The position numbers and the translations under genes were made by a program. The notes beneath the pieces are model-generated. The model did not search any database and was not told where the DNA came from. It worked only from the letters and a program-made list of their open reading frames with translations. Positions 56,839 to 64,000 of a stretch of 64,000 nt of DNA are shown piece by piece. Source of the stretch: Gammaproteobacteria bacterium (GTDB lineage Bacteria > Pseudomonadota > Gammaproteobacteria > HK1); contig WLWT01000001.1 in the NCBI GenBank assembly GCA_012103455.1, positions 3,169,288 through 3,233,287 of the forward strand, in the 5' to 3' direction. Within the stretch, counting starts at the first letter, position 1. Every line of letters begins with the position of its first letter.

Positions 56839-58482
56839 GTGAGCGATAGCGCAAGCCAAGGCTTTAGCACACGGGCCATACGGGCAGGTCAGAAGCGCAG
56901 TTTCGAAGGGGAGCACAGCGATCCCATCCACATGACGTCCAGCTTCGTATTCGGCTCGGCCAGCGAGGCCGCCGCCCGCTTTCGCGATGAGAGCCCCGGT
57001 AACGTCTATTCGCGCTTTACTAATCCGACTGTACGTGTTTTTGAGCAGCGTCTGGCCGCCCTTGAAGAAGGCGCTCATTGCGTGGCGACGGCCTCCGGGA
57101 TGGCTGCGGTATTGAACACCTGCATGACGCTGCTCAGTGCCGGCGATCACGTGGTCGCCTCGCGCGCGCTATTCGGCTCGACTATCGGTCTTTTTAACAA
57201 GATCTTGAAGCGCTTCGGGATCAGTACCAGCTACGTACCACTTGCAGCGTTAGCGGCCTGGGAGGCGGCGATTACCCCGCAAACCAAACTGCTCTTCGCC
57301 GAATCGCCTTCGAACCCTCTTGGCGAGGTGGTTGACTTGCGCGCCCTCGCGGAGCTGGCGCATCAGCACGGCTGCCGGTTAGTGGTGGACAACGTCGCCT
57401 GCACACCCGCGCTGCAACAACCACTCGAACTGGGCGCGGATGTAGTGGTGCATTCGGCGACCAAATACATCGACGGCCAGGGCCGCGCCGTGGGCGGAGC
57501 CATCGTCACCAACGAAAAAGACTTGAGCGACGGCTTCTTCAGCTTTAACCGCACGGCAGGACCCAGCCTCAGTCCTTTCAATGCCTGGATATTCGTCAAC
57601 GGATTGGAAACCCTGCGCTTGCGTATGCACGCTCACAGTGCCAATGCTCTTAGACTGGCGCAGTGGCTGGAGCAACACCCGGCGATCGCGCGGGTGCATT
57701 ACCCCGGCCTGCCGTCGAACCCGGCTTATCCGATCGCAACCTCTCAACAAACCGCCTTCGGCGGCGTCGTCGCCTTCGATATCAAAGGCGGGCAACAACA
57801 AGCCTGGGAGGTGATAGACGCAACTCAACTGCTATCGATCACGGCCAACTTAGGCGACACCAAAACGACCATCACACACCCCGCCACCACCACCCACGGC
57901 CGGCTGGAAGAACAGGAGCGGATCGCCATGGGGGTGCGCCAATCACTGCTCCGGGTCGCCGTCGGTTTGGAGAACATAGACAATGTCATGGATGATCTGG
58001 AGCGGGGTTTGAACCGGATTGCTCTTCGTGAGAGCCCCTCTCACCGCACAATAGCTTCCAACAACAACCGCTGCGCTGGCGACATCACCCCTGAGGAGGC
58101 CTGGCAAGTACTCACGGAAGACCTCTGCGCGCAGCTGATCGATGTGCGCACGGAGGCGGAATGGTCGTATGTGGGCGCGCCCGATCTGGACGGAATTGGC
58201 CGTGAGGCCATCCGACTGTCCTGGAAACATTTTCCCAAGATGGACGTCAATCCCGATTTCGTTTCTACCCTGCAGAACCGGATCGCCGATACCAACGCTC
58301 CACTGCTGTTCCTCTGCCGTTCCGGCATACGCTCGCGGGACGCCGCCATCGCCATGACCGATGCGGGTTTTACCCAGTGTTACAACATCGCACAAGGATT
58401 CGAGGGCGATCAGGACGAGGCCAAACACCGCGGCCTCCGCTCCGGTTGGAAAGCGGCCGGCTTACCCTGGCGCCAGTCCTGA
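56839..58482 (+). CDS. metZ: O-succinylhomoserine sulfhydrylase fused to a rhodanese domain
   Basis: One 547-aa protein. Residues 1-395 are the PLP-dependent Cys/Met-metabolism fold: SFVFGSASEAAARF, YSRFTNPTVRVFEQRLAALEEG, the PLP-Lys in VVVHSATKYIDGQGRAVGGA and TITHPATTTHGRL. This is the enzyme that makes homocysteine from O-succinylhomoserine and sulfide. After a linker, residues about 415-545 form a rhodanese domain (LIDVRTEAEWSYVGAPD, active Cys in LLFLCRSGIRSRDAA). Many gammaproteobacteria have the rhodanese gene next to metZ; here they are one frame with no stop between them, which could channel sulfur. GTG start with GAGG upstream. Confidence 0.92.
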   Translation: MSDSASQGFSTRAIRAGQKRSFEGEHSDPIHMTSSFVFGSASEAAARFRDESPGNVYSRFTNPTVRVFEQRLAALEEGAHCVATASGMAAVLNTCMTLLSAGDHVVASRALFGSTIGLFNKILKRFGISTSYVPLAALAAWEAAITPQTKLLFAESPSNPLGEVVDLRALAELAHQHGCRLVVDNVACTPALQQPLELGADVVVHSATKYIDGQGRAVGGAIVTNEKDLSDGFFSFNRTAGPSLSPFNAWIFVNGLETLRLRMHAHSANALRLAQWLEQHPAIARVHYPGLPSNPAYPIATSQQTAFGGVVAFDIKGGQQQAWEVIDATQLLSITANLGDTKTTITHPATTTHGRLEEQERIAMGVRQSLLRVAVGLENIDNVMDDLERGLNRIALRESPSHRTIASNNNRCAGDITPEEAWQVLTEDLCAQLIDVRTEAEWSYVGAPDLDGIGREAIRLSWKHFPKMDVNPDFVSTLQNRIADTNAPLLFLCRSGIRSRDAAIAMTDAGFTQCYNIAQGFEGDQDEAKHRGLRSGWKAAGLPWRQS

Positions 58483-58549
58483 CCGTAGCGCCAGCGGCGG
58501 CCGGCGTAAGACTATCGGCGAGTGCGCGCAAAACCGCGACCACTGATTA

Positions 58550-58588
58550 GGCATCTACTAGGCGGGGCATCTACTAGGCGAGGCATCC
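58550..58588. repeat. 15-bp tandem repeat after metZ
   Basis: Two exact copies of GGCATCTACTAGGCG (58550-58564, 58566-58580) separated by one G, and a partial third. It lies in the 120-bp gap between the convergent metZ and thiolase genes. Confidence 0.85.
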
Positions 58589-58605
58589 AACTCAAGCGTC
58601 TAGGG

Positions 58606-59817
58606 CTAGCCGTCAGCCATCAACACCAACGTGCCGGTGGTGGACAAGGTTCCGCCCGTACCATTGACCACACAGGTCTTGGCCGAGGTCTGTTTGCCCG
58701 GATCGCCGTGAATGCCATCCTCGGCGGTGCCCGAAAGCTGCCGGTATGCCTCGATGAGCAACGGCATGCCGTACATACCGCTGTGATTGAACGACAGTCC
58801 ACCGCCGTTGGTATTGACGGGGAAACGTCCACCGGGTGCCGCGTGCCCCTCCTGCCACAGCGTGTGACCCTCCCCTAGCGGTGCCAGACCGAGCATCTCA
58901 GCGGTGATGGCAGCGGTAATGGTAAAGGAGTCGTAGATCATGGCCATTTCCATGTCATCCGGCCCCATGCCGGCCATGGTGTAGGCGGCCTCGGCTGAGC
59001 GTCTGGCGGAGGTGGCGGTGAAGTCATCCATTTCCAGCATGTTCTGGTGGCCCATGCTCTCACCGGCCCCCGCAATCCACACCGGCTTGGTTTTAAGCCC
59101 TGCGGCCACTTTCGGGCTGGCGACGATGACGGCACCGCCATGATCGGTCACCATGCAGCAGTGCAAAATAGTGAGCGGCCAGGTGATCAGCCGCGACTGC
59201 GCCACTTGTTGTAGCGTGATCGGCCCGCCGAAGGGATGCTTGTCCTTGGAATACATGGCGGCGCGCGGATTTAACGTTGCCCAGTCGCGGGTCACTTTGG
59301 CGATGTGCGCGAAGTCTTGCGTTGTCGTACCGTAGCGGTGCATGTGCCGCGTCATGGCGTGGGCATAGGCCGTCGGCGCGCCGCCCATGCCATAAGCGCT
59401 GGTCATCTCCAGTGCCGGCGAGGCATCGCCACTGCCCGGTCCGTAGCTAGGCCGGCCTTTGGCGCCTATGGCCCGCTGGGAATGGCCGTTCTCGCCGTGG
59501 CTGATGAGAGCCACTTCGATGATGCCCGCATGAATCGCGGCGAGGGCGTGGTGTACGTGCATCTCGAACGAGCAGCCGCCGCAAGCGGTGGTGTCTATGT
59601 AGCGCGGTTGTATCCCTAGGTGCTCACACAACTCGCTGGACCAACCGGTGGAAAAGATCCCATCGATTTTGGCGATGGGGATACCGGTGTACTCACTGAC
59701 GTTTTTGATCGCCTCTATATGCAACTGCAATGAGGACTTCGGTTGCTTGAGAAAACCGATCTCATCGGCTTCGGCGGCGCCGACGATGGCGGCGGCTTTA
59801 TAGAGTTGTCCCGGCAT
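58606..59817 (-). CDS. Thiolase / lipid-transfer-type acyltransferase
   Basis: Thiolase-fold protein (403 aa) of the SCP-x/lipid-transfer group. The nucleophile Cys is in DTTACGGCSFEMHVHHALAAIHAG. C-terminal landmarks are NTNGGGLSFNHSGMYGMPLLIEAYRQL and NGTGGTLSTTGTLVL, where the usual catalytic His and Cys loops are altered, as in aldolase-type members. ATG at 59817 (MPGQLYKAAAIVGAAEA) is chosen over an upstream ATG inside the DUF35 gene. The partner DUF35 gene ends 2 nt upstream. Such pairs act in thiolysis or retro-aldol cleavage of acyl-CoA side chains; substrate unknown. Confidence 0.9.
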   Translation of the reverse strand: MPGQLYKAAAIVGAAEADEIGFLKQPKSSLQLHIEAIKNVSEYTGIPIAKIDGIFSTGWSSELCEHLGIQPRYIDTTACGGCSFEMHVHHALAAIHAGIIEVALISHGENGHSQRAIGAKGRPSYGPGSGDASPALEMTSAYGMGGAPTAYAHAMTRHMHRYGTTTQDFAHIAKVTRDWATLNPRAAMYSKDKHPFGGPITLQQVAQSRLITWPLTILHCCMVTDHGGAVIVASPKVAAGLKTKPVWIAGAGESMGHQNMLEMDDFTATSARRSAEAAYTMAGMGPDDMEMAMIYDSFTITAAITAEMLGLAPLGEGHTLWQEGHAAPGGRFPVNTNGGGLSFNHSGMYGMPLLIEAYRQLSGTAEDGIHGDPGKQTSAKTCVVNGTGGTLSTTGTLVLMADG

Positions 59818-59819
59818 GA

Positions 59820-60236
59820 CTACCCCTCCACCACGCGCCAAAACGGCAGATGCATGTCATCGTTGGCTGGCTCGAACTCGACTTTGACCTTGGCCCCGAT
59901 CTTGATGTCTTCGGGTTTGGCGGGATCCACTCCCCGCAAGATCGTGAGCATCCGATCACCTTCCTTGAGATCGATGTAAGCGGTCACGTAAGGCGCCTCT
60001 TGCTGCCACGCCGGTGGCGTTAGATGTTGCACGGCGAAGGTGTAGAGGGTGCCCTCGCCGCTGCCTTCCACCCAATCGAGATCCATAGAGTGGCAAAACG
60101 GGCAGATGAAGCGGGGATACCAGTGCACGCGGTTGCATTCCTTGCAGTGCGGCAGCATCAGTTTGCCGGCTTTGGCACCCTCCCAAAATGGTCCGGTGTT
60201 GGTACCTTTGGCCGGGATCGGTTTGTCGTACGCCAT
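59820..60236 (-). CDS. DUF35-type OB-fold/zinc-ribbon acyl-CoA-binding protein
   Basis: A 138-aa protein that accompanies thiolase-like enzymes. N-terminal helix (NTGPFWEGAKAGKLMLPHC), rubredoxin-like zinc ribbon CKECNRVHWYPRFICPFC, then the OB domain (GTLYTFAVQHLTPPAWQQEAPYVTAYIDLKEGDRMLTILRG). Start ATG at 60236 has AAGGAGGAG upstream; the longer frame from 60278 is not supported. Adjacent to the thiolase, with which it probably forms a complex. Confidence 0.92.
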   Translation of the reverse strand: MAYDKPIPAKGTNTGPFWEGAKAGKLMLPHCKECNRVHWYPRFICPFCHSMDLDWVEGSGEGTLYTFAVQHLTPPAWQQEAPYVTAYIDLKEGDRMLTILRGVDPAKPEDIKIGAKVKVEFEPANDDMHLPFWRVVEG

Positions 60237-60304
60237 GGACGAGGCTCTCCTCCTTTTAGTGAGCCCCGTACTGTACACAAACTTTGCCTGGAAACTTCGC
60301 TCGA

Positions 60305-60355
60305 ACGCCCTCTACTATCAAACGCCCTCTACCATCAAGCGCCCTCTACCATCAA
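60305..60355. repeat. 17-bp tandem repeat at the 3' end of the amine oxidase gene
   Basis: Three units of 17 bp containing CGCCCTCTACCATCAA (60305-60321, 60322-60338, 60339-60355), the first with one change. The oxidase stop (60335-60337) lies within the second unit. Confidence 0.9.
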
Positions 60356-62225
60356 GCGCGTATCTGGCAGGCACGACAGCGCCGGAATGGCCAGATCCGG
60401 GCGCGCCAGCCGGCTCACTGCTGTCAGGGCGGAGACGATGGCACCCTCCTGCCACCCGGGCAGTGAGGAAACCTGATCGCCTACTATGAAGAAGTTGGGC
60501 AATCCGCTATCCACTCCCGTGCCCTGAGCAATGTGATTGAAGTGGGTAACCGACTCCTCAACATTGTGCCACTGGGGCCAACCGCCCTTGATATGGGGCA
60601 TATTCTGCCAGGCGATGGCGACACCATGCTCCAGTCCTTCGGCGAACGAGGTGTTGAACCGGGCGGCCCCCTGGCGGGCCAGTTCGAGCCGCTCTGGCAC
60701 GGGCAGCTTGCCCATGTCGTAAGCGTTTTGACTGAAGTTATAACAGCCAGTCAGCACCCCTTTCTCATCGTGGTAATCGTTGGATGGGTACCAAATCTGC
60801 GTGATGGCATCATCAGTCCAGGAAATACCGCCGAAGATCGGCACCACGCCCACTTCGGAATCGGGCACATAGAGCACGTCCTGCCCCACCGACTCATCGT
60901 ATCGCGCCGTGATGCGCCCCCCCTGCCACAGCGCCCTATCCGCTTGCCAACCCACTTTGGTGGTGTAGGACAGAAAACGGTTGGCGTACTCATCCGCCGG
61001 CTTATCGAACTGTGTCGTATAAACCGCCTGCAAGGCTGCTTTAAAACCTGGTTCGAACAGGCCGGACTCGGGTGATTGCAGACACTCGGACAAAATATCG
61101 CTCAAGAAGGGCATCGCCGCGTTGCTGAACACATAATCGGCGGCGATGGTTTCTTTCTCTTCCGTACCGAGCTTGGCCACCTGGATCTCGTACTGCTCAC
61201 CGTTCCAATCGACGTGATCGACCCTGGAATTGAGGCGAATAGTGCCGCCTTTGGCCGCCACCTGCCGGGCAAAAGCGTGCTGCACCTGGTCCATACCACC
61301 AACGGGTTGAAACAAAGTCTCCTGCCATAAAAAGTCCTGCGGTTGATAGAAGCTGGTCTTGCTCCAAAACTCCGATTGCAGCAGTGTTTCGAAGGAGAAG
61401 GCGCTGGCAATCTCGCCCGCGTCAACGCCGGGGAGGCTTGAGTAGCCGGCCCGATCGGCGGCATCATCCTGGCCATCCTCGGCTGCCTCGACCACATACT
61501 TGCCCTCAGCATTGAGTTGACCGAAATCCACCATCAGCGATTGCAGCCACCGTATCTGCTCTTCGCGCTCCTCGGGTGTGGTAAAGCACTTCTGCTCATC
61601 GATGAACAAGCCGGCATTTTGATAGACCATCTCGGCCAGCCAGCCGCGGGTGTTGTGCTCGAGGCGCCGGTACACTGACGGTGCATCACCCGCCGGACCA
61701 CCATCCATCTGCACCAAATTCGATTGGCTGTTCATGACGTAGACTTCGACGGGAACACCGAATTGATTGAGATAGCCGAGCAGGTGCTTGTGGCTAGACG
61801 GGATACGGCCCGGCCCTGCGTTGAGAGTAAGGGGCGGCGTCACCGCGCGGCCGTTCGAAGCGCACCACCTGTGGCGGCGCCGGCTCGGAGCCGAATAACT
61901 GACTGTCTTCATCTTCGATGAGCGTGTCGCCCGTACGCAGGGTGAGACAACGCCCGCCGGTGCGGTTGTTGGCCTCGAGCACGATCACCTCTAGACCGGT
62001 GCGCTGATTGAGCAGCTCATAGGCCGCCGTAAGCCCACCGACGCCGGAGCCGATCACCACGGCACGCTTACCGGCGAATTGGTTCTCCTTACACACCACG
62101 GGCCCGGGCGCGGTTTTGCGTCCCTGGTTAGCGGCGAAATCCAACATACTCCGGGCCATGGCGCCCGGGTTTTGCAGCAAGAATTGCAAGCGGCCTAGTT
62201 TTTGGCCTGACTTCTGCTTGGACAT
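60335..62225 (-). pseudogene. FAD-dependent amine oxidase-like protein, frameshifted
   Basis: Two frames of one gene. The N-terminal frame (62225 to about 61840) gives the Rossmann fold AVVIGSGVGGLTAAYELLNQ, EVIVLEANNRTGGRC and LTLRTGDTLIEDEDSQLFG. The C-terminal frame (from about 61850 to 60335) continues with TLNAGPGRIPSSHKHLLGYL and ends with the FAD-contact segment SSLPGWQEGAIVSALTAVSRL. The switch lies at the sequence encoding VVRFERP / NGRAVTPP, where one base is gained or lost. Everything else is intact, so this is a recent lesion or a sequencing error. Predicted substrate: a primary or polyamine-like amine, by family only. Confidence 0.85.
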
Positions 62226-62300
62226 GGTGCCTCCTGTGCACGTGGATGGGGGTATGCGAAAGCCTCAAAGGATCTGGGATATTCCTTCCCTAATCAATCC

Positions 62301-63353
62301 CTAGATGCCGGCAATATTGTCAGGTGACTGCGGCCACTCGCCACTTTCCACTTTGCGCACGGCGTTTAGGATGCCTTCGTTGGCCGGGGTGGCAATGCCA
62401 TGCTTCGCGCCTTTCTCTGCTACCAAACCGTTTAAGTATTCAATCTCGGTGCGCCGGCCTTTCTTGACATCCTGCCCCATAGACGGGAAGGAGCCGGGGG
62501 CCCGCTCTTTGGCACCGTTCATCTTGGCCGCCTCGATGCGTGCCAAGGCGTCGGCATCGCCGTCCGCCGCCGCCACCCACTCATCCGGCGCGAAACCGGT
62601 GATATTCTCCAACCGCACACCTTCGGCCTGCGCCACGCGGATGGTCTCGGCGGACAGGCGGATGGAGAGCCGCCGCGGCGCTTCCACCAGCGCCATGTCC
62701 CTGGTGTCATAGCCGGTGCAAGCCGACAAACCGTTGCCGCTGGCGTTGATGGTGAGTTTGCTCCAGCGCTCGCCCATCAAGTTGGTGGTCATCTTGGCGC
62801 TGTCCACATGTCCCAGCCATGCGACGAAATCCTTCACTCGATCGGATTCCTGTCCGCTTAACTCACCGCAGCGAAACACCGTGTACGAGGCACCCCGCTT
62901 AGGCACATTGCGCTGCACGAAACCGGCCGATTTGAGGTCCACGGAGATAGTGCTGGCGATACACCCAGCCACCCGCTCCGAACCTACGATGGCGGCGATG
63001 CGATCTTCGTTAATGCAATTTTGCAGCGAGACAACAAAGCCCTCCCCCGACAGGGCCGGCTTGACCAGCTCCGCCGCCCATTCAGTGTCGTAGGACTTGG
63101 TTGAAATGATAGCTATATCCACCGGCTGCTCATGGGCGATCGCTTTGAATTCACCCGGTGTCATGGCTTTGACTTCGAGTTTGAAGCACTCCTCCTCGCT
63201 CATCCCCTTGAGCTCCAAGCCATCGCCGCGCATGGTTTCCACATGGTCCACCCAAGGGTCTACGAACGTGACGTCCATCCCTGCCCGGGCCAGGTTTCCC
63301 CCCGTGTAAGCGCCCACCGCGCCCGCTCCGATTACAAACACTTTTTTTGTCAT
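62301..63353 (-). CDS. Ketopantoate reductase-like (PanE/ApbA family) oxidoreductase
   Basis: A 350-aa NADP-dependent reductase-like protein. Rossmann motif KVFVIGAGAVGAYTGGNLARAG, then IAIISTKSYDTEWAAELVKPAL and VVSLQNCINEDRIAAIVG, with a C-terminal helical domain containing GERWSKLTINASGNGLSACTG (the catalytic Lys region). It is longer than E. coli PanE (303 aa) and sits in an acyl-CoA operon, so a substrate other than ketopantoate is likely. Start ATG overlaps the end of the thiolase remnant (ATGA). Confidence 0.85.
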   Translation of the reverse strand: MTKKVFVIGAGAVGAYTGGNLARAGMDVTFVDPWVDHVETMRGDGLELKGMSEEECFKLEVKAMTPGEFKAIAHEQPVDIAIISTKSYDTEWAAELVKPALSGEGFVVSLQNCINEDRIAAIVGSERVAGCIASTISVDLKSAGFVQRNVPKRGASYTVFRCGELSGQESDRVKDFVAWLGHVDSAKMTTNLMGERWSKLTINASGNGLSACTGYDTRDMALVEAPRRLSIRLSAETIRVAQAEGVRLENITGFAPDEWVAAADGDADALARIEAAKMNGAKERAPGSFPSMGQDVKKGRRTEIEYLNGLVAEKGAKHGIATPANEGILNAVRKVESGEWPQSPDNIAGI

Positions 63354-63788
63354 GCTCGCTCAACTCCAACGCCCGATAGTTCATACGCATCCGAGGCGCA
63401 CCGTTCCGTCAATCCCGGCTCCTCCTCCCCGTCCCTGGGCCAGGTGGAACGCAGCGTGCTTGAGATCACCCGCGCCGCTTTGCCCATCAGGCCCAGCTCC
63501 CGCGCCTTGCGCTCACTGACGACAATGGCGGCAGCCGCTCCGCCGCCCACCGGCGAGCACATGGGCCGGGTCAGCGGCTCGGCGATCATCGGCGCCGCCG
63601 ATACTTCATCAACGCTCATGGCGTGGCGAAATCAGGCACGCTCATTCAACTCGTATATCGCCAGGCGCCATCCTGGCACCGGCGAGCGCTTGCGTCACTG
63701 CCTGTGCACCCAGGGCTTTGAGCCCTGACTCCAAATGCTTGCCGAAGAGCGTCATACCGATATCAGCGACATAAGCATTGAGCTTCAT
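63350..63788 (-). pseudogene. Thiolase (lipid-transfer type) with large internal deletion
   Basis: Two pieces of one gene. The N-terminal piece (63642-63788) reads MKLNAYVADIGMTLFGKHLE ... ALGAQAVTQALAGA, typical of thiolases, and stops. The second piece (63350-63619) begins SVDEVSAAPMIAEPLTRPMCSPVGGGAAAAIVVS, matching the middle of the same family, and ends at SDAYELSGVGVERA just before the usual C-terminal half. About 150 or more codons between the pieces and the whole catalytic C terminus are missing. The product cannot be functional. A complete paralogue is 3.5 kb downstream (58606-59817). Confidence 0.82.
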
Positions 63789-63800
63789 GGCAGGCCTCAG

Positions 63801-64000
63801 CTAAATGGCGAAGCCGCCGAGTTTCACATCCAGATATTCATCGATCCCCTGGCTGCCGCCTTCGCGCCCCAGACCGCTGTCCTTGACGCCACCGAACGGC
63901 GCGGCGGCGGCGGTGGGATTGATGTCGTTGATCCCGACGATGCCGAACTTGAGCGCCTCGAAAGCACGCATCGCCTGCGCGGTGTTGTTGGTGTAGACGT
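63801..64000 (-). CDS. Aldehyde dehydrogenase (C-terminal part; 5' end outside window)
   Basis: The last 66 codons of an aldehyde dehydrogenase-superfamily protein, entering from the right edge: FEALKFGIVGINDINPTAAA, then the signature APFGGVKDSGLGREGGSQGIDEYLDVK and the end LGGFAI. The final motif is typical of succinate-semialdehyde and related dehydrogenases. It leads the leftward operon, 12 nt before the thiolase remnant. The Cys and Glu active-site residues lie outside the window. Confidence 0.9.
   Translation of the reverse strand, partial: VYTNNTAQAMRAFEALKFGIVGINDINPTAAAAPFGGVKDSGLGREGGSQGIDEYLDVKLGGFAI

Overview
The window comes from a gammaproteobacterium. It carries a NuoA-I run with separate nuoC and nuoD, the block hrcA-grpE-dnaK-dnaJ-dapB-greA/yhbY-rlmE-ftsH-folP-glmM-tpiA-secG-tRNA-Leu-nuo, and recN-bamE/rnfH-ratA/smpB-ssrA. 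The tmRNA encodes the tag ANDDNYALAA, as in Pseudomonas. The species cannot be named from the sequence. Several genes are broken by insertion sequences or small lesions, so this looks like a genome with active or recent IS spread.

Layout. (1) 1-27236 is conserved chromosomal core: respiratory complex I, protein export and quality control, cell-wall precursor, folate and lysine/DAP synthesis, and the heat-shock chaperones. It ends with smpB and ssrA (trans-translation). (2) 27237-36405 is an integrated island. It is bounded by the 3' end of ssrA and an exact 23-bp copy of that end at 36383-36405. Its cargo is an unusual cluster: an acyl-carrier-like protein, a thymidylate-synthase-like protein, a holo-ACP synthase (split by an IS630 element), an XRE regulator, an ImmA/IrrE metallopeptidase fused to a chagasin-type cysteine-protease inhibitor, a papain-like cysteine peptidase, and a MazG-like NTP pyrophosphohydrolase (split by an IS4 element). 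Convergent to these is a protein of the 5-hmdU DNA kinase-helical / thymine-pyrophosphorylase clade 3 type. A serine resolvase follows. I regard this cluster as the best candidate for an undescribed system. (3) 36406-41523 holds remnants and a second defence-like patch: a P4-type integrase lacking its N terminus, a MqsR-MqsA-SecB-like toxin-antitoxin-chaperone operon, a decayed gene, a GIY-YIG protein and a second XRE-ImmA pair. (4) 41781-48111 is an apparently intact type I restriction-modification operon (hsdM-hsdS-hsdR). (5) 48369-56838 contains a methyltransferase, an APH-like kinase and a TctCBA tricarboxylate transporter whose tctA is split by a second copy of the same IS4 element. It also holds two inverted copies of a 140-bp MITE-like repeat and an IS5-family element. 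(6) 56839-64000 has a metZ-rhodanese fusion and, on the minus strand, an acyl-CoA/aldehyde operon: aldehyde dehydrogenase, deleted thiolase, PanE-like reductase, frameshifted amine oxidase, DUF35 protein, thiolase.

Both broken cluster genes and tctA can be rejoined in frame by removing the IS and one target duplication, so what they were is certain enough to annotate. A second genome-wide signature is short tandem repeats, most with a 15-bp period, at gene ends and in gene gaps throughout the core region.
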